The position numbers and the translations under genes are program-made. 58,940 bases of DNA from an uncultured Piscinibacter sp. (lineage in GTDB: Bacteria > Pseudomonadota > Gammaproteobacteria > Burkholderiales > Burkholderiaceae_C). How positions within the stretch are numbered: position 1 is the first letter of the stretch; each line of letters starts with the position of its first letter. This document shows, piece by piece, positions 27,501 to 36,439 of the stretch. The stretch spans positions 1 to 58,940 of the forward strand of contig NZ_CALFYO010000014.1 in assembly GCF_937952055.1 (NCBI RefSeq), in the 5' to 3' direction. The notes under the pieces are model-generated. The model saw nothing but the letters and a program-made list of their open reading frames with translations, made no database searches and was not told the DNA's origin.

Positions 27501-29198
27501 TCACTTGCCGAGCACACCGAGGCGCTTGTTGATGACGTACTGCTGCGCGATCGAGAGGATGTTGTTCGTCAGCCAGTACAGCACCAGGCCGGCCGGGAAG
27601 AAGAAGAACATCACCGAGAAGATGAGCGGCATGATCCACATCATCTTGGCCTGCACCGGGTCCGGCGGCGTCGGATTCAGCCAGGTCTGCAGCAAGCTGG
27701 TGCCGGTCATCAGCAGCGGCAGGATGAAGAACGGGTCGATCGCCGACAGGTCCTTGATCCAGCCGATCCACGGCGCGTTGCGCATCTCGACGCTGGACAG
27801 CAGCACCCAGTACAGCGCGATGAAGAAGGGCATCTGCGCCACGATCGGCAGGCAGCCGCCCAGCGGGTTGACCTTCTCCTCGCGGTAGATGCGCATCATC
27901 TCCTGCTGCATCTGCTGCGGTTTGTCCTTCAGGCGCTCGCGCATCTCCATCACGCGCGGGTTGATCGCCTTCATCTTCGCCATCGAGCGGTAGGCGCTGG
28001 CATTGAGCCAGTAGAAAGCGACCTTCAGCAGCACCACCAACGCGACGATCGCCCAGCCCCAGTTGCCCAGCAGTCCGTGCAGCTGCGTGAGCAGCCAGAA
28101 CAGCGGCTTGGCGAGGATGGTGAACCAGCCGTAGTCCTTCACCAGCTCCAGGCCCGGCGCCAGCGCGGCCAGCCTGTTCTCCTCCTGCGGACCGGCAAAC
28201 AGCTGTGCGTCGAAGGCCTTGGTCGTGCCGGCACCGACTTCGCCGACCGGCAAGAACATGCCCACCGAGTAGGTGTTGGCCTCGACCTTGCCGGTGTAGA
28301 ACTCGCGCGGCAGCTTGGCGCCGCTGCCGTTGTCGGGCAGCCAGGCCGAGGCGAAGTAGTGCTGCACCATCGCCACCCAGCCGTTGTCGCCGGTGGTGGC
28401 GTGATCGGGCTTGTCGCCGGCCTGACGCTTCTCGATGCTCTTGAAGTCGACCTTCTGGAACTTGCTCGCATCGGTGTACACCGCCGGGCCGGTGAAGGTG
28501 AAGTAGAAGCTCGATTCGCCCTCCGGCGGATTGCCGTCGCGCACCAGCTGCAGGTACAGGCGCGGGCTCACGTTGGCGCCCGAGTTGTTCACCACCTCGT
28601 GGCGCACGCCGATCACGTAGTCACCCCGGCGGAAGGTATAGATCTTCGCCAGCTTCACGCCGCCGAGTTCGGGCGACTCGAAGCGCACCTGCAGCTCGTT
28701 GCTGCCCTCGCGCAGTTCCAGATCTCCCGGCACCAGCTCCATCACCGTGTGGTGGTTGGGCAGTCCGGCGCCGCCCGCGGGCGGGATCAGTCCGCTCTGG
28801 GCGACGTACAGGCGCTTGGCCGACTGGTCGAACAGCACGACGTTCTTGGTGCGGTCGTTCTGATCGACCTGCTTGAGCAGTTCGAGGCGGACCAGCGCGC
28901 CACCCTTGCTGTCGAGCGTCGCCTTCACCAGGTCGGTGCTCACGGTGACCTGCTTGGCCACGGGGGCGGAGGCCGCTGCGGCGGGCGCCGTCGCGGGTGC
29001 AGCCGCGGCGGCGACCGGTGTCGTCGTCGGGGTCGGCACCGCCCCCGGCGCTGCCGAAGCCCCGGCCGCGACCGGCTTCGCCGCAGGAGCAGGTCCGAAA
29101 AGCGAAGGCTGGCCGTTGTGGCGCTGCCAAGCGTCCCAGATCAGGACGAGTGACATCGAGAACACCACCCACAGCAGGGTGCGACGGAAGTCGGTCAT
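27501..29198 (-). CDS. yidC: Membrane protein insertase YidC
   Basis: A 565-residue inner-membrane insertase that works alone or with SecYEG. The first helix is at about 6-23 (LLWVVFSMSLVLIWDAW). A low-complexity Ala/Pro/Thr linker (about 35-75) and a large periplasmic P1 beta domain (about 78-345) follow. The conserved C-terminal insertase core comes next: LLGNWGWAIVALVVLLKV, then YWLNASAYRSMAKM, GGCLPIVAQMPFFIALY, and FFPAGLVLYWLTNN. The ATG at 29198 gives the standard N-terminus (MTDFRR) and overlaps the yidD stop by 4 nt. Confidence 0.96.
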   Translation of the reverse strand: MTDFRRTLLWVVFSMSLVLIWDAWQRHNGQPSLFGPAPAAKPVAAGASAAPGAVPTPTTTPVAAAAAPATAPAAAASAPVAKQVTVSTDLVKATLDSKGGALVRLELLKQVDQNDRTKNVVLFDQSAKRLYVAQSGLIPPAGGAGLPNHHTVMELVPGDLELREGSNELQVRFESPELGGVKLAKIYTFRRGDYVIGVRHEVVNNSGANVSPRLYLQLVRDGNPPEGESSFYFTFTGPAVYTDASKFQKVDFKSIEKRQAGDKPDHATTGDNGWVAMVQHYFASAWLPDNGSGAKLPREFYTGKVEANTYSVGMFLPVGEVGAGTTKAFDAQLFAGPQEENRLAALAPGLELVKDYGWFTILAKPLFWLLTQLHGLLGNWGWAIVALVVLLKVAFYWLNASAYRSMAKMKAINPRVMEMRERLKDKPQQMQQEMMRIYREEKVNPLGGCLPIVAQMPFFIALYWVLLSSVEMRNAPWIGWIKDLSAIDPFFILPLLMTGTSLLQTWLNPTPPDPVQAKMMWIMPLIFSVMFFFFPAGLVLYWLTNNILSIAQQYVINKRLGVLGK

Positions 29199-29518
29199 GG
29201 GGAGGTCTTGTCGGACAAGGGGGAAGACGGCGCCGGCTCGTCGGTCACGAAGCGGCGAAACAAGGAGGGCGGCTGGTGCGGCACCGGGTCGAAGCCGCCG
29301 TCGCACCAGGGATGGCAGCGCAGCACGCGCGCCGCGGTGAGGTAGGTGCCAGCGGCAGCGCCATGACGCTGCAGCGCCTCCAGCGAATAGGCCGAGCAGG
29401 TGGGCTCGAAGCGGCAGTTGCTGCCCAGCCAGGGGCTCAGGACCAGCCGGTAGGCTCGCACCAGCCCGATCAGCAGGCGCTGCGGCAGACGACTCCAGCG
29501 AATCGAGGTCGGCGGCAT
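29195..29518 (-). CDS. yidD: Membrane protein insertion efficiency factor YidD
   Basis: A 107-residue small membrane-associated protein that aids YidC-dependent insertion. It has the family core LLIGLVRAYRLVLSPWLGSNCRFEPTCSAYSLEAL with its CxxxxxC pair, then RVLRCHPWCDGGFDPVP. The C-terminal ~25 residues are a variable tail. The start at 29518 lies 11 nt after rnpA, and the stop overlaps yidC as ATGA. Confidence 0.93.
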   Translation of the reverse strand: MPPTSIRWSRLPQRLLIGLVRAYRLVLSPWLGSNCRFEPTCSAYSLEALQRHGAAAGTYLTAARVLRCHPWCDGGFDPVPHQPPSLFRRFVTDEPAPSSPLSDKTSP

Positions 29519-29529
29519 GGCGAGCGCCC

Positions 29530-29994
29530 TCAGGCCGCGGCCTGCTGCATCAGCGCCGCCAACTCCATGCCGGCGGCGCTGGCCAACGCCGCGGAGCCGG
29601 CCGACGGAAAGGACTGGCGATCGAAGGGTGAGCGCAGGCGCACGACCCACAAGCCCTCGGCGAGCAGGCCTTCGGCACCACCGACCGCTGCACGGATCTG
29701 CCGCTTCAGCAGCGTGCGGGTGACCGAGCGCCGCGCATGGCGCTTGGGAATGACCATACCGAGCCAACGCGTCGGGCTGACTGCCAAGCCACCTGAAATG
29801 GAGTCATCCACAGGGGATTCGGAAAGGGGGACTTCGCCTGTTGACAACTTTCCGCTTTCGCGCTTGGCCTGCGGACGCAAAGGCAAGGTGGGCACTCCGC
29901 GCAGATGGTGCACGGCGAAGTGGGCCGTGCGCGCTTTCGGCGGGCAACGCAGCACGCGCTCAAAGTCGGCAGAGCGCACGATGCGGCCGATCAC
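29530..29994 (-). CDS. rnpA: Ribonuclease P protein component
   Basis: A 154-residue basic protein that binds the M1 RNA to mature tRNA 5' ends. The N-terminus IVRSADFERVLRCPPKARTAHFAVHHL and the helix KRHARRSVTRTLLKRQIRAAV (the RNR-box region) identify it. It is longer than E. coli RnpA because of an insertion of ~35 residues between the first strands (about residues 33-68, Ser/Pro/Gly-rich), which recurs in Burkholderiales. A GTG at 29994 is the most plausible start because the family N-terminus begins right after it. Part of the rpmH operon. Confidence 0.88.
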   Translation of the reverse strand: MIGRIVRSADFERVLRCPPKARTAHFAVHHLRGVPTLPLRPQAKRESGKLSTGEVPLSESPVDDSISGGLAVSPTRWLGMVIPKRHARRSVTRTLLKRQIRAAVGGAEGLLAEGLWVVRLRSPFDRQSFPSAGSAALASAAGMELAALMQQAAA

Positions 29995-30040
29995 GACGCG
30001 GCGGATGCGCGCGCTGCCCGGGTTGCGGTGGCCGGCGTCC

Positions 30041-30175
30041 TCAGACGGCCAGACGCTTGCGGCCCTTGGCGCGACGTGCATTGATGACCGCGCGGCCACC
30101 GCGGGTCTTCATGCGAACGAGGAAGCCGTGCGTGCGGGCGCGGCGGACTTTCGAGGCTTGGTAAGTGCGTTTCAT
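30041..30175 (-). CDS. rpmH: 50S ribosomal protein L34
   Basis: A 44-residue ribosomal protein with the near-invariant MKRTYQASKVRRARTHGF start and RRAKGRKRLAV end. It is the first gene of the leftward rpmH-rnpA-yidD-yidC operon, and its position next to dnaA is a hallmark of proteobacterial origins. A near-consensus promoter lies about 100 nt upstream. Confidence 0.97.
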   Translation of the reverse strand: MKRTYQASKVRRARTHGFLVRMKTRGGRAVINARRAKGRKRLAV

Positions 30176-30275
30176 GATCGGTCCAGCGATGCAGTTCGGG
30201 GGAGATGCCCGCTGCGGCTGCGCTCCGCGGGGCCAGGACCCGAGGCGGTTCGAGGCGCGCTCCGGGGAACCGCCG

Positions 30276-30304
30276 ATTACAGCAAAAAAACCATTGCCGG
30301 TCAA
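30276..30304 (-). promoter_or_regulatory. Sigma-70-type promoter for rpmH operon
   Basis: On the minus strand TTGACC (30304-30299) is followed by a 17-nt spacer and TGTAAT (30281-30276), a close match to the -35/-10 consensus. It points toward rpmH, leaving a leader of about 95 nt. Confidence 0.7.
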
Positions 30305-30358
30305 CGAGTTGGCCTCTTCCCCGGCTTGGGCATGCCTGATTCGGCGCTTCGGCGAATC

Positions 30359-30367
30359 TGTGGATAA
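30359..30367. promoter_or_regulatory. DnaA box (TGTGGATAA)
   Basis: An exact match to the 9-mer TTATCCACA on the minus strand. It lies just upstream of the putative dnaA promoter, where DnaA binding could repress its own gene. Confidence 0.7.
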
Positions 30368-30370
30368 CCT

Positions 30371-30399
30371 CTGGCGCAGATGGCTGCAAGGGGTAGAAT
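30371..30399 (+). promoter_or_regulatory. Putative dnaA promoter
   Basis: TAGAAT (30394-30399) is a good -10 element, with a weak -35 (CTGGCG, 30371-30376) at 17 nt. If used, transcription would begin near 30406, which supports the dnaA start at 30431 over an upstream in-frame ATG at 30398. Confidence 0.4.
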
Positions 30400-30430
30400 G
30401 CGGCGGCTCCGAGAAGAACTTTTCCACAAC

Positions 30431-31843
30431 ATGGCGGCAGACCTGTGGCAGCGTGGCTGCGAGAAACTCGCGGCCGAACTGCCAGAGCAGCAATTCAACA
30501 CCTGGATCCGACCCTTGCCGGCCGCCGACGTCAGCGATGACGCCAGTGGCGGGGCGGTCGTGACGCTGCGCGTGCCGAATCGCTTCAAGCTCGACTGGAT
30601 CCGCAACCAGTACGCCGGCCGGATCGAATCGGTGCTCAGCGAACTGGCGGGCAAGCCGGTTCGGCTGGACATCACCTTGGCGCCGCGCGACGTGCCGGCA
30701 GGCATGCCCGCGCGTGCACCCTCCGGACCGCAGCCCCTGGCGCAGGCCTTCAACGGCGGCAGGCCGCACGGCGAGGCGGGGTTGCCGACCAAGGCAGCGG
30801 CGACGAGCCCGTCTTCCGGTTCGCGCAGCCGCCTGAATCCGCAACTCACCTTCGACACCCTGGTGCCTGGCCGCGCCAACCAGATGGCACGCACCGCTGC
30901 GCTGCATGTCGCCGGCGCTCCGGGGCAGATGTACAACCCGCTGTTCATCTACGGTGGCGTGGGCTTGGGCAAAACCCATCTGATCCATGCCGTGGGCAAC
31001 GCATTGCTGGCAGACCGTCCGGACGCACGCATCCTCTACCTGCACGCCGAGCAGTTCATCACCGACGTGGTGCGGAACTACCAGCGCAAGACCTTCGACG
31101 AGCTGAAGGCCAAGTACCACCAGCTCGACCTGCTGCTGATCGACGACGTGCAGTTCTTCGCAGGCAAGGAGCGCACCCAGGAAGAGTTCTTCAACGCATT
31201 CGAGGCGCTGTTGGCCAAGAAGGCGCACATCATCATGACCAGCGACACCTACCCCAAGGGGCTGGTGGACATCGACGAGCGGCTGACCTCCCGCTTCGAC
31301 GCCGGCTTGACGGTGGCCATCGAGCCGCCCGAGCTGGAGATGCGCGTGGCCATCCTGATGCGCAAGGCCGAGCAGGAAGGCTCGCCGATGCCGGAGGACG
31401 TGGCCTTCTTCGTCGCCAAGAACGTGCGTGCCAACGTGCGCGAGCTCGAAGGCGCGCTTCGCAAGATCCTGGCCTATTCGCGCTTCAGCCAGAAGGAGAT
31501 AAACATCGGCCTGGCACGCGAAGCGCTGAAGGACCTGCTGTCGATCCAGAACCGCCAGATCGGCGTGGAGAACATCCAAAAGACGGTCGCCGACTTCTAC
31601 AAGATCAAGGTGGCCGACATGTACAGCAAGAAGCGCCCGGCCAGCATCGCGCGTCCGCGCCAGATCGCCATGTACCTGGCCAAGGAGATGACGCAGAAGA
31701 GCCTGCCCGAGATTGGCGAGCTGTTCGGCGGGCGCGATCACACCACCGTGCTGCACGCGGTGCGCAAGATCGCCGGAGAGCGGCAGAAGAACAGCGAACT
31801 GAACCAGCAGCTGCACGTGCTGGAGCAGACGCTCAAGGGCTGA
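30431..31843 (+). CDS. dnaA: Chromosomal replication initiator DnaA
   Basis: A 470-residue initiator. Domain I (LWQRGCEKLAAELPEQQFNTWIRPL) is followed by a variable Pro/Ser linker (about 95-135). The AAA+ core has Walker A GGVGLGKTHL near 175, Walker B LLIDDVQF and the arginine-finger region LTSRFDAGL. Domain IV carries the DNA-binding helix-turn-helix with RPRQIAMYLAKEMTQKSLPEIG and GGRDHTTVLHAVRKI. The ATG at 30431 begins the family N-terminus; ATGs upstream add unrelated residues. dnaN follows after 218 bp. Confidence 0.96.
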   Translation: MAADLWQRGCEKLAAELPEQQFNTWIRPLPAADVSDDASGGAVVTLRVPNRFKLDWIRNQYAGRIESVLSELAGKPVRLDITLAPRDVPAGMPARAPSGPQPLAQAFNGGRPHGEAGLPTKAAATSPSSGSRSRLNPQLTFDTLVPGRANQMARTAALHVAGAPGQMYNPLFIYGGVGLGKTHLIHAVGNALLADRPDARILYLHAEQFITDVVRNYQRKTFDELKAKYHQLDLLLIDDVQFFAGKERTQEEFFNAFEALLAKKAHIIMTSDTYPKGLVDIDERLTSRFDAGLTVAIEPPELEMRVAILMRKAEQEGSPMPEDVAFFVAKNVRANVRELEGALRKILAYSRFSQKEINIGLAREALKDLLSIQNRQIGVENIQKTVADFYKIKVADMYSKKRPASIARPRQIAMYLAKEMTQKSLPEIGELFGGRDHTTVLHAVRKIAGERQKNSELNQQLHVLEQTLKG

Positions 31844-32061
31844 CAGTGCAGATGGACAAACCTGGGGACAGTTCTGGAACAACCGGGAAGCTGTCCACAG
31901 CCGGGCCTCTCGCGGCAAAGTTGTTCGCCTCCGCGCGTGCATTCGCGGTCATCCGGCACACAGAGTTTGCGGAGCGCTAAGCGGTTGAAGGAAAAGGGGA
32001 AAATGCGGTTCTCCACAAAGACCGCTGTCCTCTACTAAGACGACTACATCAAGAGGTTGAC

Positions 32062-33168
32062 ATGATTGTCTTGAAGGCAACGCAGGAAAAGGTGCTGGTA
32101 GCACTGCAGGCGGTGGCAGGCATCGTCGAGCGGCGTCACACGCTGCCCATCCTGGCCAACGTGCTGATCCGCAAGAACGGCAGTCAAGTCGAACTCACCA
32201 CCAGCGACCTGGAGATCCAGGTGCGTACCATGGCCGAGCTCGATGGCGACAGCGGAAGCTTCGCCACCACCGTCGGTGCACGCAAGCTGATCGACATCCT
32301 GCGTTCCATGCCGGCCGACCAGACCGTCAGCCTCAGCGCCAACCAGAACAAGCTGACGCTGCAGGGCGGCAAGAGTCGCTTCACGCTGCAGACCCTTCCC
32401 AGCGACGACTTTCCGCTGGTGCAGGAAGCGGCCGACTTCGGACCCATGTTCAGCGTGCCGCAGAAGACGCTGAAGTTGCTCATCAACCAGGTGCACTTCG
32501 CGATGGCGGTGCACGACATCCGCTACTACCTCAACGGCATCCTGTTCGTCGCCGAAGGCAAGAGCCTCACGCTGGTGGCCACCGATGGCCACCGCCTGGC
32601 GCTGGCGCAGGCCACCCTCGACGTCGAGATTCCCAAGCAGGAGGTCATCCTGCCGCGCAAGACGGTGCTCGAACTGCAACGCCTGCTCAAGGACGAGGAC
32701 ACCGCGATCGAGATGCGCTTCGCGGGCAACCAGGCCAAGTTCGTGTTCAGCGGCATGGAGTTCGTCAGCAAGCTGGTCGAGGGAAAGTTCCCCGACTACA
32801 ACCGCGTGATCCCGAAGAACCACAAGAATGCCGTGACGCTGGGACGTGCGCCGCTGCTGGCCAGCCTGCAGCGCGCCGCCATCCTGACCAGCGAGAAGTT
32901 CAAGGGCGTGCGCGTCAACATCGAGCCAGGCACGCTGCGCATCGCGTCGAGCAACGCCGAGCAGGAAGAGGCCAAGGAAGAGCTGGAGATCGACTACAAC
33001 GGCGATGCCATCGAGATCGGCTTCAACGTCACCTACCTGATCGACGCACTCACCAACATGAGCCAGGAGATGGTGAAGATCGAGTTGCAGGATACCAACT
33101 CGAGCGCGCTGATCACCGTGCCCGAGCAGGCCGGCTTCAAGTACGTGGTGATGCCCATGCGCATCTGA
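32062..33168 (+). CDS. dnaN: DNA polymerase III beta sliding clamp
   Basis: A 368-residue subunit that dimerises into the ring around DNA. All three clamp domains are visible: MIVLKATQEKVLVALQAVAGIVERRHTLPIL, the middle domain from DDFPLV through TDGHRLALAQA, and the C-terminal domain ending YVVMPMRI. AGAGG lies 6 nt before the ATG. This is the target for clamp-binding motifs such as that seen in the small protein at 4997. Confidence 0.97.
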   Translation: MIVLKATQEKVLVALQAVAGIVERRHTLPILANVLIRKNGSQVELTTSDLEIQVRTMAELDGDSGSFATTVGARKLIDILRSMPADQTVSLSANQNKLTLQGGKSRFTLQTLPSDDFPLVQEAADFGPMFSVPQKTLKLLINQVHFAMAVHDIRYYLNGILFVAEGKSLTLVATDGHRLALAQATLDVEIPKQEVILPRKTVLELQRLLKDEDTAIEMRFAGNQAKFVFSGMEFVSKLVEGKFPDYNRVIPKNHKNAVTLGRAPLLASLQRAAILTSEKFKGVRVNIEPGTLRIASSNAEQEEAKEELEIDYNGDAIEIGFNVTYLIDALTNMSQEMVKIELQDTNSSALITVPEQAGFKYVVMPMRI

Positions 33169-33195
33169 GCGGGCGCGACGACAGCGGCCGGATCG

Positions 33196-33213
33196 AGCGG
33201 GCTTCGGCCCGCT
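33196..33213 (+). terminator. Hairpin between dnaN and gyrB
   Basis: AGCGGGC-TTCG-GCCCGCT is a 7-bp stem with a stable TTCG tetraloop, followed by TCAGCGTTTC, so the T-run is poor. It may cause partial termination or pausing between dnaN and gyrB. Confidence 0.45.
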
Positions 33214-33278
33214 TCAGCGTTTCATAGGGGGCCCTGCGAGTCCGCGCCGGCCACCCCTGACAGAGAGAAGAGTTCCCC

Positions 33279-35777
33279 ATGAGCGACACCCCGAGTACCC
33301 CCGACAGCGCGCAGAAGCCGAACGAGGCCTATGGCGAGGGCAGCATCCAGATCCTCGAAGGCCTGGAGGCCGTGCGAAAGCGTCCTGGCATGTACATCGG
33401 CGACACTTCCGACGGTACCGGGCTGCACCACCTGGTCTTCGAGGTCGTCGACAACTCGATCGACGAGGCGCTGGCAGGCTACTGCGACGACATCGTCGTG
33501 ACCATCCACACCGACAACTCGATCTCCGTCATCGACAATGGCCGCGGCATCCCCACCGGCGTGAAGATGGACGACAAGCACGAGCCCAAGCGCAGTGCCG
33601 CCGAGATCGCGCTGACCGAGCTGCACGCCGGGGGCAAGTTCAACCAGAACAGCTACAAGGTCTCCGGCGGCCTGCACGGCGTGGGCGTGAGCTGCGTGAA
33701 CGCGCTGTCGAAGTGGCTGCGCCTGACGGTTCGCCGCGACGGCAAGATGCACTTCATCGAATTCCGCAAGGGCATTCCGCAGGACCGCGTCGTCGAGCAT
33801 CGCGACGGCTTCGAAATCAGCCCGATGAAGATCACCGGCGACACCGAGAAGCGTGGCACCGAGGTGCACTTCCTGCCCGACGACGAGATCTTCGAGAACA
33901 TCGACTTCCACTACGAGATCCTCAGCAAGCGGCTGCGCGAGCTCAGTTTCCTGAACAACGGCGTGAAGATCCGCCTCGTCGACGAGCGCAACAACAAGGA
34001 GGACAACTTCGCCTTCGTCGGCGGCGTGAAGGGCTTCGTCGACTTCATCAACACCGGCAAGAAGGTGCTGCACCAGACCGTGTTCCATGCCGTCGGCGAG
34101 AAGAAGACCGAGCACGGCAGCATGATCACCAGCGAAGTGGCGATGCAGTGGAACGATGGCTACAGCGAGACGGTGCTGTGCTTCACCAACAACATCCCGC
34201 AGCGCGACGGCGGCACGCACCTGACCGGCCTGCGCGCGGCGATGACGCGTGTCATCAACAAGTACATCGAGGACAACGAGCTGGCCAAGAAGGCCAAGGT
34301 CGAGGTCAGCGGCGATGACATGCGCGAAGGTCTGTGCTGCGTGCTCTCGGTGAAGGTGCCCGAGCCGAAGTTCAGCAGCCAGACGAAGGACAAACTCGTC
34401 TCCAGCGAGGTGCGCGGCCCGGTGGAGGAGGTGGTGAGCAAGGCGCTGACCGATTACCTGCTCGAGAACCCGATCGACGCGAAGATCATCTGTGGCAAGA
34501 TCGTCGAGGCTGCGCGGGCCCGCGAGGCGGCCCGCAAGGCGCGCGAGATGACGCGCCGCAAGGGCGTGCTCGACGGCATGGGCCTGCCCGGCAAGCTGGC
34601 CGACTGCCAGGAGAAGGACCCGGCGCTGTGCGAGATCTACATCGTCGAGGGCGACTCCGCCGGCGGCTCCGCCAAGCAGGGCCGCGATCGCAAGTTCCAG
34701 GCGATCCTGCCGCTGCGCGGCAAGATCCTCAACGTCGAGAAGGCGCGCTACGAGAAGCTGTTGTCCAGCGACGCCATCCTCACCCTGATCACGGCGCTGG
34801 GCACGGGCATCGGCACCGAGGACTTCAATGTCGACAAGCTGCGCTACCACCGCATCATCATCATGACCGACGCCGACGTGGACGGCGCCCACATCCGCAC
34901 CTTGCTGCTGACCTTCTTCTACCGGCAGATGCCGGAGCTGGTGGAGCGCGGCCACATCTACATCGCGCAGCCGCCGCTGTACAAGGTCAAGCTGGGCAAG
35001 GAGGAGCAGTACCTGAAGGACGGCCACGAGCTCGACGCCTACTTGCTGCGCGTGGCGCTGAAGGACGCGAAGCTCGACACTGGCGTGCCGGGGGCGGCCG
35101 TGCTGCAGGGCGATGCGCTGGAGACGCTGGCACGCCAGTACGTGCTGGCGAACAACGTGGTGGAGCGCCTGTCGAACTGGATGGACGTGGAGGGCCTGCG
35201 CGCCATGGCCAACGGCCTGGAGCTGAATCTCGACACGCTGGAGGCTGCCGAGGCCTCGGCAGCCGGGCTGCAGCAGGCGCTGCACAACGCCGAGGTGGTG
35301 GCCGAGTTCGACGCGCGCACCGACAAGCACCACCTGCGCATCAGCCGCATGCTGCACGGCAACGTGAAGAGCAGCGTGATCACGGCCGACTTCATCCACG
35401 GCGCCGACTACGAGGCGCTGTCCACCGCGGGCAAGACCTTCAAGGGCCTGGTCAGCGGCGAAGCGGTGGTGAGCCGCGGCGAAGGCGACAAGCTGAAGGA
35501 GGCCAAGGTCGGCGACTTCCGCCAGGCCATGGCCTGGTTGATCGGCCAGGCCGAGAACGCCGTCGGCCGCCAACGCTACAAGGGCCTGGGCGAGATGAAC
35601 CCCGAGCAGTTGTGGGAGACGACCATGGACCCGAACGTGCGCCGCCTGTTGAAGGTGCAGATCGACGACGCGATCGAGGCGGACCGGGTGTTCACCATGC
35701 TGATGGGCGACGAGGTGGAGCCGCGCAGGGACTTCATCGAGACGAATGCGCTGAGGGCGGCGAACATCGACGTGTGA
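33279..35777 (+). CDS. gyrB: DNA gyrase subunit B
   Basis: An 832-residue ATPase subunit of gyrase. The N-terminal GHKL domain shows AVRKRPGMYIGDT, EVVDNSIDEALAG and the DNGRGIPTG loop. The Toprim domain has EGDSAGGSAKQGRDRKFQAI and the acidic motif DADVDGAHIRTLLLTF. The C-terminal QRYKGLGEMNPEQLWETTMD is canonical. The ~165-residue insert between Toprim halves is the usual proteobacterial GyrB insertion. It completes the dnaA-dnaN-gyrB row. Confidence 0.97.
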   Translation: MSDTPSTPDSAQKPNEAYGEGSIQILEGLEAVRKRPGMYIGDTSDGTGLHHLVFEVVDNSIDEALAGYCDDIVVTIHTDNSISVIDNGRGIPTGVKMDDKHEPKRSAAEIALTELHAGGKFNQNSYKVSGGLHGVGVSCVNALSKWLRLTVRRDGKMHFIEFRKGIPQDRVVEHRDGFEISPMKITGDTEKRGTEVHFLPDDEIFENIDFHYEILSKRLRELSFLNNGVKIRLVDERNNKEDNFAFVGGVKGFVDFINTGKKVLHQTVFHAVGEKKTEHGSMITSEVAMQWNDGYSETVLCFTNNIPQRDGGTHLTGLRAAMTRVINKYIEDNELAKKAKVEVSGDDMREGLCCVLSVKVPEPKFSSQTKDKLVSSEVRGPVEEVVSKALTDYLLENPIDAKIICGKIVEAARAREAARKAREMTRRKGVLDGMGLPGKLADCQEKDPALCEIYIVEGDSAGGSAKQGRDRKFQAILPLRGKILNVEKARYEKLLSSDAILTLITALGTGIGTEDFNVDKLRYHRIIIMTDADVDGAHIRTLLLTFFYRQMPELVERGHIYIAQPPLYKVKLGKEEQYLKDGHELDAYLLRVALKDAKLDTGVPGAAVLQGDALETLARQYVLANNVVERLSNWMDVEGLRAMANGLELNLDTLEAAEASAAGLQQALHNAEVVAEFDARTDKHHLRISRMLHGNVKSSVITADFIHGADYEALSTAGKTFKGLVSGEAVVSRGEGDKLKEAKVGDFRQAMAWLIGQAENAVGRQRYKGLGEMNPEQLWETTMDPNVRRLLKVQIDDAIEADRVFTMLMGDEVEPRRDFIETNALRAANIDV

Positions 35778-36140
35778 GGTTTCTGGGTCTCGTAGGCCGC
35801 CGTATTGGTTGTGACCGCCGCCACGAGATTGCGACTGGCTGTCGGTGCTACGGCGCCGTTGCTTCGTGAGGCGTTCCCCGGGCTCGTCGAGCTGACCGCC
35901 CTCATGGCCGACGAGACGTGGCGCGTGAACACCATTCCAGCATGCTGGTTCGGTCACGATCGACACGCGCCACACTGCCCCGCAGGAGTAGGCTATGCGC
36001 ATGGTCGAGCCGCGGGTGAACGACTCGCACGGATACCGGCCGTTGCCGTGACCGAGCGGTGCGCAGCCATGTGACGCGCCTGCAGCCCCGGCGACCTGCC
36101 GTCGGCCTTCGACTCGAGACTCGCTGAAAGGAGGCATGCA
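35778..36140. other. Gene-free 363-bp region after gyrB
   Basis: Open frames here lack the strong third-position G/C bias of neighbouring genes and match no family, so none is called. A perfect 12-bp palindrome CCAGCATGCTGG lies at 35939-35950. No terminator for gyrB was found. The right end carries the strong ribosome binding site AAAGGAGG of the next gene. Confidence 0.5.
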
Positions 36141-36377
36141 ATGGAAATGGCCTTCCACCGCTTTCCCGAACTCTTCGCCCAGTTGGGTCTGAGCTCCGAC
36201 CTCGATTCGATACGCGCGTTCATCGCGAAGCACTCGCCGTTGCCGGGTGGTGTCCGCCTGGAGGACGCGCCGTTCTGGACATCTGCCCAGGCCCGTCTGC
36301 TGAGGGAGTCCCTGGTCATGGACGCCGATTGGGCCGAGGTGGTCGATCGCTTGAACCTGGCTTTGCACAACGCTTGA
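36141..36377 (+). CDS. DUF2789 family protein
   Basis: A 78-residue acidic protein that matches the DUF2789 pattern along its whole length: FHRFPELFAQLGLSSD near the start, FIAKHSPLPGGVRLEDAPFWTSAQA in the middle and DADWAEVVDRLNLALH at the end. Function is unknown in the family. A near-perfect ribosome site (AAAGGAGG) precedes the ATG. It is followed by fumC after 62 nt and may share its transcript. Confidence 0.88.
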   Translation: MEMAFHRFPELFAQLGLSSDLDSIRAFIAKHSPLPGGVRLEDAPFWTSAQARLLRESLVMDADWAEVVDRLNLALHNA

Positions 36378-36439
36378 ACCTGCGGCGGTCAGGCCCCTCG
36401 GCTCAGCCAGAACGTGCATGCGATTCGTCCGTGGGGTCC

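Larger units (their letters stand above)
30176..30430. other. Origin region (putative oriC part) between rpmH and dnaA
   Basis: The 255-bp divergent gap between rpmH and dnaA contains a perfect DnaA box TGTGGATAA (30359-30367) and a second box TTTTCCACA (30420-30428) next to the dnaA start, plus an A-rich stretch (30284-30290). A weaker cluster (CTGTCCACA at 31891-31899, TTCTCCACA at 32009-32017) lies between dnaA and dnaN. Gene order and strand switch fit a chromosomal origin here. Which gap unwinds first cannot be read from sequence alone. Confidence 0.6.

Noticed and set aside
35805..36074. 89-codon plus-strand ORF after gyrB
   Set aside because: The start is TTG, third codon positions lack the strong G/C bias of neighbouring genes, and no motif or ribosome site supports it.
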